64,000 nt of DNA from RGIG9608 sp045612365 (GCA_045612365.1 JAZKYY010000011.1:139424-203423); one strand, 5' to 3'. Positions 42,736 to 52,684 are shown, counted from the stretch's first letter. Notes: a model not told the origin generated them from the letters alone. Made by a program: numbers and translations.

Positions 42736-43755
42736 ATGGGATTTTTTTCTTTGACACAAGAAATAGCTATTGACCTCGGAACGGCCAATACCATTATTAT
42801 TAGCGATGATAAAGTCGTAGTAGACGAACCTTCATACGTCGCGCTCGATCGTCGTACCGATAAACTGATTGCAATTGGTAAAAAAGCGCAGATGATGTGG
42901 GGTAAAGAACCTGAAAGAATTCGTACGATGCGTCCTTTGCGTGATGGCGTTATCGCTGACTTCTATGCTGCAGAACAAATGATTCGTGGAATGATTGAAA
43001 AAATTCCATCGAAAAGTCATCTCTTCAAGCCATCGTTGAAAATGGTGGTTTGTATTCCTTCTGGAAGTACCGAAGTAGAAATTCGCGCTGTGCGTGATTC
43101 TAGCGAACATGCTGGCGGTAGAGATGTGTACATGATTTTTGAACCTATGGCTGCTGCTTTGGGAATTGGATTGGATGTGGAAGCTCCTGAAGGTATCATG
43201 ATTGTGGATATAGGAGGAGGAACAACAGAAATTGCAGTAATTTCGTTAGGTGGAATTGTGGCTAATAAATCAATCAAGATTGCTGGAGATGATTTTACTG
43301 ATGATATTGTGCAATACATGAGTCGTCAGCATAATATGCGTATTGGAGAGGCAACAGCGGAAAAAATTAAAATTGAGGTAGGCTCTGCTCTTACAGATTT
43401 GGAAGATGCTCCAGAAGATTACATTGTTTACGGAGCAAATAAAATGACAGCATTGCCAATGGAAGTTCCTGTATCTTATCAAGAAGTTGCGCACGCATTA
43501 GAAAAATCAATTGCGAAAATCGAAGTTGCGGTTCTTTCTGCATTGGAACAAACTCCTCCAGAGTTGTATGCAGATTTGGCAAGAAAAGGAATTTATATGA
43601 CTGGTGGTGGCGCATTGCTTAGAGGTTTGGCAAAACGTTTGACCGATAAAATTCAGATTCCTTTTATTGTTGCTGAAGATCCTTTGCATGCAGTTGCTCG
43701 TGGAACAGGAATTGCTCTGAAAAATGTAGAGAATTTTCAATTCTTGTTGAGATAA
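42736..43755 (+). CDS. mreB: Rod shape-determining protein MreB
   Basis: 339 residues. Actin-like ATPase that forms membrane-associated filaments guiding lateral wall synthesis. Phosphate 1 motif IAIDLGTANTII, phosphate 2 MIVDIGGGTTEIAVISLGG, and adenosine motif IYMTGGGALLRGLAKRL are present, with FEPMAAALGIGLDV between. A strong hairpin terminator (43769-43807) follows directly, separating it from mreC. Confidence 0.98.
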   Translation: MGFFSLTQEIAIDLGTANTIIISDDKVVVDEPSYVALDRRTDKLIAIGKKAQMMWGKEPERIRTMRPLRDGVIADFYAAEQMIRGMIEKIPSKSHLFKPSLKMVVCIPSGSTEVEIRAVRDSSEHAGGRDVYMIFEPMAAALGIGLDVEAPEGIMIVDIGGGTTEIAVISLGGIVANKSIKIAGDDFTDDIVQYMSRQHNMRIGEATAEKIKIEVGSALTDLEDAPEDYIVYGANKMTALPMEVPVSYQEVAHALEKSIAKIEVAVLSALEQTPPELYADLARKGIYMTGGGALLRGLAKRLTDKIQIPFIVAEDPLHAVARGTGIALKNVENFQFLLR

Positions 43756-43768
43756 GATAAAATGATTA

Positions 43769-43807
43769 GAAGTAGGTGAATGAAAATTCACTTACTTCAT
43801 TTTTTTT
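43769..43807 (+). terminator. Strong intrinsic terminator between mreB and mreC
   Basis: GAAGTAGGTGAAT (43769-43781) pairs with ATTCACTTACTTC (43786-43798), 13 bp with one G-T pair and a GAAA loop, followed by eight T's. It lies inside what is otherwise a continuous mre operon and should reduce mreC expression relative to mreB. Confidence 0.85.
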
Positions 43808-43819
43808 GAGATACATATT

Positions 43820-44641
43820 GTGGAAAACATTATTCGATTTTTAATAAAAAGTAGTACGTTCTTTGAGTTTCTATTGCTCGAGGTTCTTGCTCTTTTTTTT
43901 GTGTTCTCGAGTGATGGTTTTCAGCAGAATGTCTTGATATCTTCTTGTAATAATGTGGTTGCTTCGGTTTATGAAGCAAAGACTTATGTGGAAGATTATT
44001 TTTCTTTGCGAGAGCAGAACAATGCTTTAGCAGAAGAGAATGCTTTGCTTTACACAAAAATGCAGTGTAAAGAGACTTTTCAAGAAAAGACGAATGATAC
44101 TCTGCAGGTTTTTCCTTACAATTGTATATCTGCAAAAGTTATATATAACACCGTTCATAAAATCCAAAACTATATTGTAATAAATAAAGGCTCTATTGAT
44201 GGAATTGCTCCGGAAATGGGAGTAATAAGTGATAAAGGTGTGGTTGGTGTAGTAAAAAGTGTTTCGGAAAATTATGCAGTTGTATTGCCTATTTTGAATA
44301 ATCAACTTAGGGTGAGTTGTAGTTTGAAGAAAAGTAATAGTTTTGGTTCTTTGGTATGGAAAGCGAATTCTCCTTTGATAGCTTCTTTAGAAGAAATTCC
44401 TCACCATGTAGAAGTGTCAAAGGGAGATAGCGTGGTGACAAGTGGTTTTTCTGAAATATTTCCAAGTGATATTCTTGTGGGTGTGGTAGAAAAATCTGAA
44501 CTCAAAGAAAGTTCTGCCAATGTAGATATTACTGTTCGTTTGGCTTGTGACTTTCAGTCGGTTAAATGGGTAAAAGTTATCGCCTATGAACATCGTGAGG
44601 AGTTAAAACAATTGATTTTGACAATAGAAGAAGATGAATAA
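43820..44641 (+). CDS. mreC: Rod shape-determining protein MreC
   Basis: 273 residues starting at GTG 43820. One N-terminal membrane helix (FFEFLLLEVLALFFVF), a coiled coil (LREQNNALAEENALLYTKM), then the periplasmic beta domain with GSIDGIAPEMGVISDKGVVGVV and the GDSVVTSGFSEIFPSDILVG segment. MreC links MreB filaments with PBP2/RodA. It overlaps mreD by 8 bp. No clear own TAnnTTTG element is visible after the terminator, so expression probably depends on read-through. Confidence 0.93.
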   Translation: MENIIRFLIKSSTFFEFLLLEVLALFFVFSSDGFQQNVLISSCNNVVASVYEAKTYVEDYFSLREQNNALAEENALLYTKMQCKETFQEKTNDTLQVFPYNCISAKVIYNTVHKIQNYIVINKGSIDGIAPEMGVISDKGVVGVVKSVSENYAVVLPILNNQLRVSCSLKKSNSFGSLVWKANSPLIASLEEIPHHVEVSKGDSVVTSGFSEIFPSDILVGVVEKSELKESSANVDITVRLACDFQSVKWVKVIAYEHREELKQLILTIEEDE

Positions 44642-45131
44642 ATTTATAAAGTATACCCTTTTATTTGTTTTGCTTGTATTATTACAAGTTCTATTGCTAG
44701 AGAATGTTAAAGTTTTTGGCATAAATCCAATTTGCTACGTCTATTTTATTTTGGCATTTCCAACTTCTGTTTCTAATAAATTGTTTATGCCAATCTGCTT
44801 TTTGTTGGGTTTATGTGTTGATATTTTTCTAAATACTTATGGGATTCATGCTGCAGCATGTACTGCCGTAGCATTCTTTCGACCCTTTATTTCAAAAAGA
44901 ACCATTGAGTTTGACGGAGTCGATTCTCTTGACGAACTTACCTTTAAGGCTTTGAGAAGAAACAATTATGTGGTTTATGCTTTGAGCCTGATTTTTACGC
45001 ATCATTTTATCCTTTTTGCATTGCAGATATTTTCATTGAATTTGATTTTAATGGTATTGTGGAAAACAATTTTTAGCACAATTTTTACGTTCGCATTGCT
45101 GATTGTTGTGCAAATGGTGAAATCAAAATAG
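44634..45131 (+). CDS. mreD: Rod shape-determining protein MreD
   Basis: 165 residues, about five membrane helices (YTLLFVLLVLLQVLLL first). Small integral membrane component of the elongasome. The segment FFRPFISKRTIEFDG fits Bacteroidota MreD. Position between mreC and mrdA supports the call more than the weakly conserved sequence. Its stop codon is immediately followed by the mrdA ATG. Confidence 0.9.
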   Translation: MNKFIKYTLLFVLLVLLQVLLLENVKVFGINPICYVYFILAFPTSVSNKLFMPICFLLGLCVDIFLNTYGIHAAACTAVAFFRPFISKRTIEFDGVDSLDELTFKALRRNNYVVYALSLIFTHHFILFALQIFSLNLILMVLWKTIFSTIFTFALLIVVQMVKSK

Positions 45132-46997
45132 ATGAAAACCGACAAATATAAAAATAGGCAATTTGTTATAAAAGGTACTATTATTTTAACGGTACTTGTT
45201 TTTGTTATGCAGTTGTTTTCTTTGCAAATTCTTGAGGAAGATTATAAAACCTTTGCAGACAACAATGCTTTTTTGAAAAAGACTATTTATCCTTCACGAG
45301 GGTTGATTACCGATAGAACAGGAAAAATAATTGTTTCGAACAAACCTAGCTATGATGTAATGCTAGTGATGAAGGAGATGAAGCATTTTGATACGCTTGA
45401 GTTTTGCAAAATGCTGAAAATTGATCGCGAAGTATTTGACCAAAGAATTGCCGAAATAAAAAATCGTCGAATAAACAGAGGTTATTCACCTTATTTTCCA
45501 CAACTTTTTATGCCAATGCTTTCTGTTGAGGAATATGGATTGTTGCAAGAAAAGTTGTATAAATTTTCTGGTGTTTATATTCAGTCGCGTACATTAAGAG
45601 AGTATGCTTATCCTAATGCCGCACAAGTTTTAGGTAATGTGGGCGAGGTAAATAAGCGAATGATTGAAAATGATGAAACTAACTATTACATGCCTGGCGA
45701 TTATGCAGGGTTGAATGGATTAGAAGAGCAATATGAGACATTGCTTAGAGGAGAAAAAGGGTATGAAATTTTTCTCCGCAATTCGTTAGGAAAAGTAATA
45801 GAAAAGTATGAAAATGGACTTCATGATAAGCCAGCGGTTAAAGGTAGTGATATTCAAATATCGCTTGATATAGAATTGCAAGAATATGGAGAATATCTAC
45901 TTCAGAACAAAATAGGAAGTGTTGTGGCCATTGAGCCATCAACAGGGGAAATATTGGCTGCGGTTTCGGCACCATCGTTTTCTCCATCGTTGCTTGTAGG
46001 AGCAGAAAGAGCCGAGAATTTCAAGAAACTGAATCAGGATAAACAAACGCTTCCATTGCTCAATAGGGCTTTTATGGGTCGCTATGCTCCTGGTTCGACC
46101 TTCAAGACACTAAATGCAATGATTTTTCAACAAGAAGGAATTATCACTCCTTCTACTCGTTACCCTTGTCGAATGGGTTATTCGGTTGGGCGCTTTCATT
46201 TGGGTTGTCATAGTCACTCATCTCCTCTTAATTTAGCTCAATCGGTTCAACATTCATGTAATGCGTATTATTGTTTTGCATTTCGTTCATTGCTCGATGA
46301 TAAAAAGTATGATAACATTGATACAGCTTTTGAAGTTTGGAAAAATCATGTTGTTTCTTGTGGATTTGGATATAAGCTAGGTGTTGATATACCAAGTGAG
46401 AATCAGGGATTTATACCAAATAGTAAGACTTATAGACGTATTTACGGGGATTATTGGAAGTCGCTAAATATTGTTTCTCTTTCTATTGGTCAGGGAGAAA
46501 TCCTTGCCACTCCTGCTCAAATTGCAAATTTAAGTGCTGTTATTGCAAATAGAGGATATTGGATTGTGCCTCATTTTTTGAAATCATCAACTAATGATTC
46601 ACTTTCTATTGAATTTGAAAAAAGAGAAACTAGCTTAGAAAAATGGTGCTTTGATCCTATTATAGAGGGGATGGAAATGGCAGTAAACGGAGCAGAGGGT
46701 AGTACAGCACGAATTGCTAAAATTGAAGATATTGTAGTTTGTGGAAAAACAGGAACTGCCCAAAATCCTCATGGAGAGGATCATTCTCTTTTTATGGCAT
46801 TTGCTCCAAAAGATAATCCAAAAATTGCTATTGCTGTAATTGTAGAAAATGCTGGTTTTGGCGCTACATGGGCGGCGCCAATTGGAAGTTTGATGATTGA
46901 AAAGTATCTGAAAAGAGAAATTTCTCCTAAGCGTGCTTGGATAGAGTCGCACATTACTAACGCAGATTTTGTTTCAAAATATGTCAAGGAAAATTAA
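45132..46997 (+). CDS. mrdA: Penicillin-binding protein 2 (elongasome transpeptidase)
   Basis: 621 residues. One N-terminal membrane helix, dimerisation domain with YPSRGLITDRTGKIIVSNKPSYDV, then the transpeptidase domain: SxxK as APGSTFKTLNAM (catalytic Ser), SxN as HSCNAYY, and KTG as GKTGTAQNP. It cross-links peptidoglycan of the side wall together with RodA. rodA begins 17 bp inside its end. Confidence 0.97.
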   Translation: MKTDKYKNRQFVIKGTIILTVLVFVMQLFSLQILEEDYKTFADNNAFLKKTIYPSRGLITDRTGKIIVSNKPSYDVMLVMKEMKHFDTLEFCKMLKIDREVFDQRIAEIKNRRINRGYSPYFPQLFMPMLSVEEYGLLQEKLYKFSGVYIQSRTLREYAYPNAAQVLGNVGEVNKRMIENDETNYYMPGDYAGLNGLEEQYETLLRGEKGYEIFLRNSLGKVIEKYENGLHDKPAVKGSDIQISLDIELQEYGEYLLQNKIGSVVAIEPSTGEILAAVSAPSFSPSLLVGAERAENFKKLNQDKQTLPLLNRAFMGRYAPGSTFKTLNAMIFQQEGIITPSTRYPCRMGYSVGRFHLGCHSHSSPLNLAQSVQHSCNAYYCFAFRSLLDDKKYDNIDTAFEVWKNHVVSCGFGYKLGVDIPSENQGFIPNSKTYRRIYGDYWKSLNIVSLSIGQGEILATPAQIANLSAVIANRGYWIVPHFLKSSTNDSLSIEFEKRETSLEKWCFDPIIEGMEMAVNGAEGSTARIAKIEDIVVCGKTGTAQNPHGEDHSLFMAFAPKDNPKIAIAVIVENAGFGATWAAPIGSLMIEKYLKREISPKRAWIESHITNADFVSKYVKEN

Positions 46998-48435
46998 TGT
47001 TTATAGAAATCTGGATTGGGTGACATTATTCCTTTATTTTCTTCTTTTGGGAATAGGGATACTTAACATTTATAGCGCAGACTATTCTCTTAGTGAAAAT
47101 GATAGTTCTTTATTCTCACGTTTTCATTCTCAATTGGTTTGGCTTTCGCTAGCACTTGTTGTGGGAGTTGTTGTTCTATCGATAAATGAGAAATATTTCA
47201 ACTTTTTTGCCTATTTTTTGTATGGAGCATCCATACTTTTACTTATAGCAACTATAGCGCTGGCAAATGATACAAAAGGAAGTTATTCATGGATAGAGTT
47301 TGCTGGTTTTCGGATTCAACCAGCCGAATTCTCAAAATTTATAACGGCTTTGGCTCTTGCAAAACTTATGAGTTCTTTTGAATTCGATATATCTAAGACA
47401 AAAGATTTGATAAAGGCCGCAGCATTATTTTTGCTTCCTGCTGTAATCATTATCCTACAAAAGGAAACAGGAAGTGCTTTGGTCTTTTTCGTTTTTTTCT
47501 TTGTGCTCTACAGAGAGGGGATGTCAGGTCTTATTCTTTTGTTGGGAGTAAGTTTTATTCTTTTTTTTATTGTTGTTTTGCGTTTTAGCTATCCTATTGG
47601 CGATGGGGTAGGCTCTTGGGGAATGTTGCTTTCTTTGCTTGCATTGCTGATTTTAGATGTTGTAGTTTTGTTTTCTCAAGAGAAAAAGAATAAAACGTTA
47701 AATGTTTTCCTGATTCTTTCTTTTTGTGCTTTTGTTTGTGCTTTTGCAATTAATTTCTGGACACCATGGAGTGTGAACTACGAGTATATTGCATTTGGTT
47801 GTGTGTTACTTTTCTCATTGTTTGCTCTTATCCGATTTGTTTTTACACGGAATAAAAATTTACTTCTTGTTACTGCATTTCTACTTTTGATGTCAGGTTT
47901 TTGTTTCTCTGTAAATTATATTTTTACTGATGTTTTGGAACCTCATCAGCAAATGCGTATTAAGGTTTTTCTTGGCATGGAAGATGACCCTACGGGAACA
48001 GGTTATAACGTTAATCAGTCAAAGATCGCTATCGGTTCGGGAGATTTCTTGGGAAAAGGATTCCTTAAGGGAACTCAAACAAAGTTAGATTACGTTCCAG
48101 AGCAAGTAACAGATTTTATATTTTGTAACATAGGCGAAGAGTTTGGTTTCGTTGGTTCCGTGATTACTTTGCTTATATACATGTTTTTCCTTTTTAGAAT
48201 CATCCATCTTGCCGAGCGACAATTTTTGCCATTTAATAGGATTTATGCATATTGTGTCGTTTGCGTAATTTATTTTCACTTTCTGATTAATATTGGAATG
48301 GTGATAGGCCTAATGCCTGTAATTGGAATTCCACTTCCTTTTGTTAGTTATGGAGGTTCTTCTTTGTGGGCATTTTCAATTATGCTTTTCATTTTGCTTA
48401 AATTAGATGCAGTACGAAAAGAACAATTACACTAA
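46981..48435 (+). CDS. rodA: SEDS-family peptidoglycan glycosyltransferase RodA
   Basis: 484 residues from ATG 46981 (MSRKINVYRNLDW); an in-frame TTG at 46969 is less likely. Ten or so membrane helices. Family features include GSYSWIEFAGFRIQPAEFSK near residue 105, DYVPEQVTDFIF, and PLPFVSYGGSSLW near the C-terminus. It polymerises lipid II with PBP2. About 80 residues longer than E. coli RodA because of an extra hydrophobic pair in the middle. Its stop overlaps the next ATG (TAATG). Confidence 0.96.
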   Translation: MSRKINVYRNLDWVTLFLYFLLLGIGILNIYSADYSLSENDSSLFSRFHSQLVWLSLALVVGVVVLSINEKYFNFFAYFLYGASILLLIATIALANDTKGSYSWIEFAGFRIQPAEFSKFITALALAKLMSSFEFDISKTKDLIKAAALFLLPAVIIILQKETGSALVFFVFFFVLYREGMSGLILLLGVSFILFFIVVLRFSYPIGDGVGSWGMLLSLLALLILDVVVLFSQEKKNKTLNVFLILSFCAFVCAFAINFWTPWSVNYEYIAFGCVLLFSLFALIRFVFTRNKNLLLVTAFLLLMSGFCFSVNYIFTDVLEPHQQMRIKVFLGMEDDPTGTGYNVNQSKIAIGSGDFLGKGFLKGTQTKLDYVPEQVTDFIFCNIGEEFGFVGSVITLLIYMFFLFRIIHLAERQFLPFNRIYAYCVVCVIYFHFLINIGMVIGLMPVIGIPLPFVSYGGSSLWAFSIMLFILLKLDAVRKEQLH

Positions 48436-49334
48436 TGCAGAAAGGCATAACCATCATACAAGATATTGACGTTCTAACGATTGAAAAATATATAAATTGG
48501 CGTTATTTTTTCAATGCGTGGGGACTAATCGGTGATTTTCAGAAAATTGAAAAAGAAGACTTAACTCAACAAGAATCGTGGGTCTCTCAGTTTCCTCTTC
48601 ATATCCAAAGCAAAGCGATTGAGGCTTTTCAACTTTTTGTAGATGCACAAAAGATTTTGTTAGAAAAGAATCAGACTTTTAAGATAAATGCAATCGTAGG
48701 ACTTTTTCCGGTGTCGGCCAAAGAAGAAGATATTTACATAAAAACACCAGATACTGAAAAAAGAATACCGATGTTGCGTCAGCAGACGTTGAATGAAAAA
48801 GGAGTTTGTTTCTCCTTGGCAGATTTTTTAGATGCAGAACATAATTATATTGCGTGTTTTGCAACCTCAGTTCAACAACAGTCTCCTTTTAAAAATGATG
48901 CTGATCCTTATAATACATTGCTTTTGCAGACACTTTCTGATAGGTTGGTAGAAGCTACAACTGAATGGTTGCATGAGCAGGTCAGAAAGACGATTTGGGG
49001 ATTTGCCCCAAATGAAAATATCTCAATAGAAGATATGAAGCGCTCGAGATATCAAGGTATTCGTCCTGCAATAGGTTATCCTTCATTGCCAGATCAGTCA
49101 TTGATTTTTGAGATGGCAGAGATACTTCCTCTACATAAAATAGGTATTTCTCTTACTGAAAATGGAGCAATGAATCCAGCATCTTCGGTTTGTGGGTTGA
49201 TTTTCTCAAATCCAAAGGCAGAGTATTTTATGATAAAAGCAATCTCCAAGGAACAGTTTGAGGATTACGCAATGAGAAGAGGAATTCCCGTTGATGAATT
49301 GAAACGTTTTGTGCGTGTAGAAATTGTAGAGTAA
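48435..49334 (+). CDS. Free-standing methionine synthase reactivation domain (MetH C-terminal domain)
   Basis: 299 residues. The stretch about 165-285 matches the AdoMet-binding activation domain of cobalamin-dependent methionine synthase: EATTEWLHEQVRKTIWGFAP, RYQGIRPAIGYPSLPDQ (the RxxxGY SAM-binding motif) and LTENGAMNPASSVCGLIFSNP. No homocysteine, folate or cobalamin domains are present. In MetH this domain uses SAM and an electron donor to rescue oxidised cob(II)alamin. Here it is sandwiched in the rod cluster, one base overlap with rodA and no gap to the DUF5686 gene; the partner MetH is not in the window. Confidence 0.85.
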   Translation: MQKGITIIQDIDVLTIEKYINWRYFFNAWGLIGDFQKIEKEDLTQQESWVSQFPLHIQSKAIEAFQLFVDAQKILLEKNQTFKINAIVGLFPVSAKEEDIYIKTPDTEKRIPMLRQQTLNEKGVCFSLADFLDAEHNYIACFATSVQQQSPFKNDADPYNTLLLQTLSDRLVEATTEWLHEQVRKTIWGFAPNENISIEDMKRSRYQGIRPAIGYPSLPDQSLIFEMAEILPLHKIGISLTENGAMNPASSVCGLIFSNPKAEYFMIKAISKEQFEDYAMRRGIPVDELKRFVRVEIVE

Positions 49335-51773
49335 ATGAAGAGATTTATTTTTTGTCTGATATTAGTCTTTTTTTCGTCGTTATTATTGGCTCAAGATATG
49401 CTGATAATAGGAAAGGTTTTGGACAAAAAAGATGCTTCTCCAATTCAATCGGCAAATATTTTTATAAAGGGTACAAAACGAGGAACAAGTAGTAATCAAG
49501 ATGGATTTTTTCTTCTCCGGTTGCCTGAAGTGGAGGAGTGTACACTTGTGATTTCAGTAGTTGGATACAAGCGAAAGGAGATAAAATTAAAAGCGATTTT
49601 GGATCAGTGGGTTGATTGTTTGTTGGAAGAGGAGTCTCTTTTCTTAGATGAAATAGTAGTTTTTCCTGGAGAAAATCCTGCACATGCTTTGATGAAACGT
49701 GTGCGAGAGAATAAGTTTCGTAATGCTCCACAAAACCTTACGATTTCCTCTATTATGAATAAAAAAACAGATTTTTGTTTGTTTAATGTTAGTCAGAAAA
49801 CGCTTCAGCGAAAACTTTTTAGATCATTGCTAAATGGTTCCTTGTTAGCTTCTGACTCAACATATTTTCTCCCTCTTTATCATAGTAAAGAAGTTTTTGA
49901 AAAAGATTCTCTTGTCAATAGAGACGAAAAATCTTTAGACGTTCTTGGCGGAGAGCAATTTAGAGAATTAGTTGCAAACTATGTTCCGGATATAAATTTC
50001 TATTCAAACAATGTCGCTTTGCTAGGCAGAAGTTTTGTCAGTCCGCTATCAAATTCTGGAAAGGTTTATTATAAATACTATTTGGTAGATAGTATGACGT
50101 ATGAGGGTCGTAAGTCTTATGTGGTGAAGTTTATTCCTAAAAACATCAAAGATTTGGTTTTTGTGGGAGAGATGAGAATTGATTCTCTTACTGCTGCATT
50201 GCAGCATATTAATGCAAAAATCTCTTCTATGTCAAACATTAATTTTGTGAATAATATGGAGATGACCCATCAGTTTGAAAGATTAAATGATTCTCTCTAT
50301 TATTATTCAAGAAAAGATGAATTGATCTCTTTTCGACTTGATGGATTGAAAGGAAAAAATAATCAGAAAACATCAGTTTTGTTGCAACGTTCGCAGAGAT
50401 ATGATAATCATTTTCAGGAAAGTCATAATCAAGAATTTGTTTATGAACCACTGTTCGAAACTGATTCTATGGTTGTATCTGCCATTGATAGTTTGAATAA
50501 AACCCGTTTGCAAAAGGCAGCAAAAATAATTGTTGATTTAGGTTTGCATGGATATGTTCCTGCATGGAAATTTGATATAGGTCCACTTGTTAATACGTAT
50601 AGATATAATCGTTTGGAAGGAAGTCGTTTGCAGTTTGGCTTGAGAACCAACGAAAAGATGATGAAGCATTTTACTATTGGTGGATTTGTTGGATACGGAT
50701 TTAGAGACAAGCATTGGATTAAACATCAATTCAATGAAAATGATAAACTTCTGTATGGGCAGGAAGATCGTCGGTGGAAATATGGCCTTGAATTTCAAGC
50801 TCGTTTTGGAAAAAACTATGCGCATACGTTAAGTTTCTTTTGTAGTGAGAATGTTGAAGAATATGGAAAAAGACGCTTTGAATACGGAAGTGAAAATATG
50901 GTTGGCGATGTCAATAATTTTATTAATTCCATTGGATGGAATTTTGAAGATAACTATTTTCGGGTTAGGAACGCAACTTTTAGGTACAAATATGAACGAA
51001 GAGATTTTAGCCTACGCTTTCAGACCGAATATGAGCATTTATTAAGAAATCATTTGGTTGATTATACAGTAGGAGGAAAATCTATAGGAAGAGACTATGT
51101 GATGCATGCTAACGCATCTATTTATGCTCGCATTGGTTTTAATCAGCGTTATGTAGATGGATTTTTTCATCGTTTTTATTTGAGTAATAGTTTGCCTGTT
51201 ATTCACCTTAAAACAACTTATGGTTATTATGATACTTCTGTTTCTAAGGGTAGTTATGGAAAATTGGCTTTGTTTCTGAAACATTCATTTTCATTATTAG
51301 GTGGTGATTTTACCTATTATGTTAGAGGTTCTTACATTATAGGAAGAGTTCCATGGTTCTTGCTTGATGTAATGCCTGAAGCTTCCTCTTTTTTTATTTC
51401 AGAAAACAATTTTTCTTTAACAATGCCTATGGAATTTGTGTCGGATATATATGGAATGTGTGGATTTATATATAATACAAAGGGACTAATTTTTAATTGG
51501 ATTCCTGGTGTAAAAAGACTTAACTTGCGTGAGATAATATCTCTTCAAATGGTTTATGGATCTGTCCTGAATACTCGTCACCAAGAAGTGCTTGATTTCC
51601 CTGTTAATTATAGAATGAGTTCGTTTAATAAAGTTCCGTATATGGAAGCAAGTATTGGTATTTCAAATATATTAAAAATCCTTACGGTAGAATCGGTTTG
51701 GAGACTTACTCATCGCACTGACGATTTTTGGCAGAATTGGGGAGTAAGATTCAGACTTTGTTTAGGAATGTGA
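49335..51773 (+). CDS. CarboxypepD_reg-like / DUF5686 outer-membrane protein
   Basis: 812 residues. Signal peptide MKRFIFCLILVFFSSLLLAQ; residues about 22-105 form a carboxypeptidase-regulatory-like (transthyretin-like) domain (GKVLDKKDASPIQSANIFIKG, GTSSNQDGFFLLRLPE). The rest matches the DUF5686 pattern: ALMKRVRENKFRNAP, and a large C-terminal barrel (RFRLCLGM end). Cellular role is not established in the family. It starts 1 bp after the preceding gene's stop and is followed by a terminator. Confidence 0.88.
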   Translation: MKRFIFCLILVFFSSLLLAQDMLIIGKVLDKKDASPIQSANIFIKGTKRGTSSNQDGFFLLRLPEVEECTLVISVVGYKRKEIKLKAILDQWVDCLLEEESLFLDEIVVFPGENPAHALMKRVRENKFRNAPQNLTISSIMNKKTDFCLFNVSQKTLQRKLFRSLLNGSLLASDSTYFLPLYHSKEVFEKDSLVNRDEKSLDVLGGEQFRELVANYVPDINFYSNNVALLGRSFVSPLSNSGKVYYKYYLVDSMTYEGRKSYVVKFIPKNIKDLVFVGEMRIDSLTAALQHINAKISSMSNINFVNNMEMTHQFERLNDSLYYYSRKDELISFRLDGLKGKNNQKTSVLLQRSQRYDNHFQESHNQEFVYEPLFETDSMVVSAIDSLNKTRLQKAAKIIVDLGLHGYVPAWKFDIGPLVNTYRYNRLEGSRLQFGLRTNEKMMKHFTIGGFVGYGFRDKHWIKHQFNENDKLLYGQEDRRWKYGLEFQARFGKNYAHTLSFFCSENVEEYGKRRFEYGSENMVGDVNNFINSIGWNFEDNYFRVRNATFRYKYERRDFSLRFQTEYEHLLRNHLVDYTVGGKSIGRDYVMHANASIYARIGFNQRYVDGFFHRFYLSNSLPVIHLKTTYGYYDTSVSKGSYGKLALFLKHSFSLLGGDFTYYVRGSYIIGRVPWFLLDVMPEASSFFISENNFSLTMPMEFVSDIYGMCGFIYNTKGLIFNWIPGVKRLNLREIISLQMVYGSVLNTRHQEVLDFPVNYRMSSFNKVPYMEASIGISNILKILTVESVWRLTHRTDDFWQNWGVRFRLCLGM

Positions 51774-51789
51774 TTTTTTTATAAAAGAA

Positions 51790-51817
51790 AAAAAGAAGGA
51801 AAGTTCCTTCTTTTTCT
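51790..51817. terminator. Bidirectional terminator
   Basis: AAAAAGAAGG and CCTTCTTTTT arms around AAAGTT, between the convergent DUF5686 gene and nadC. Confidence 0.7.
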
Positions 51818-52660
51818 TTACTTAACTGCTTTGAAGCTCATATCTAAACTTTTGACCGAATGAGTGAGGGCTCCCACCGATATAAAATCAACACCACATT
51901 CAGCATATTCTCGTAGAGTATCAAAGGTAATTCCACCTGAGGATTCTATTTCGTATTTTCCTCCGACAATTTCTACTGCTTTACGAGTATTTTCAGGTGA
52001 AAAATTGTCGAGCATAATTCTATCAACCCCACCAACTTTCATCACTTGTTCCAATTCATCAAAGTTTCTAACTTCTATTTCAATTTTGAGGTCTTTATTT
52101 TTTTCTTTACAGTACTCTTTGGCTCTAAGTATAGCTTTGTCTATTCCTCCTGCAAAGTCAACATGATTGTCTTTTAGCAGAATCATATCAAACAATCCGA
52201 TGCGATGATTTACTCCTTTGCCAATTTTCACTGCTTCTTTTTCTAAAAGACGGAGTCCAGGAGTGGTTTTTCTTGTGTCAAGAACACGAGTTTTAGTACC
52301 TTCTAATAGTTTTACGTATTCAGCAGTTCGTGTTGCAACTCCACTCATTCGTTGCATGATGTTGAGCATCAAACGCTCTGTTTGTAAAAGGGATTGTATT
52401 TTCCCTTCTACTACAAATGCTATCTCTCCCACGTTAACTTCGTCGCCATCGTGCAAAAATTGAGTCATTTTTAGTTCTGGATCAAATGCTGCAAAAATAC
52501 GTTTTGCAACTTCAACGCCAGCTAAAATGCCTTTTTCTTTAATAATCAATTGAGATTTCCCCATTGCAGTATCAGGGATACACGAAAGAGTTGTGTGGTC
52601 GCCGTCTCCAATATCTTCGGCAAACCAAAGTCTTATAAGTTCATCTAAATTATCAATCAT
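51818..52660 (-). CDS. nadC: Nicotinate-nucleotide pyrophosphorylase (carboxylating)
   Basis: 280 residues from ATG 52660; an in-frame extension to 52687 reaches into the -7 element and is rejected. It converts quinolinate and PRPP to nicotinate mononucleotide in de novo NAD synthesis. Motifs: EDIGDGDHTT near the N-terminus, TRKTTPGLRLLEKEAVKIGKG with phosphate-binding Arg/Lys/His, and ESSGGI near the C-terminus. Transcribed alone from a promoter at 52685. Confidence 0.96.
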   Translation of the reverse strand: MIDNLDELIRLWFAEDIGDGDHTTLSCIPDTAMGKSQLIIKEKGILAGVEVAKRIFAAFDPELKMTQFLHDGDEVNVGEIAFVVEGKIQSLLQTERLMLNIMQRMSGVATRTAEYVKLLEGTKTRVLDTRKTTPGLRLLEKEAVKIGKGVNHRIGLFDMILLKDNHVDFAGGIDKAILRAKEYCKEKNKDLKIEIEVRNFDELEQVMKVGGVDRIMLDNFSPENTRKAVEIVGGKYEIESSGGITFDTLREYAECGVDFISVGALTHSVKSLDMSFKAVK

Positions 52661-52684
52661 CTTTGTATTCTTTTTTTTGCCTCG

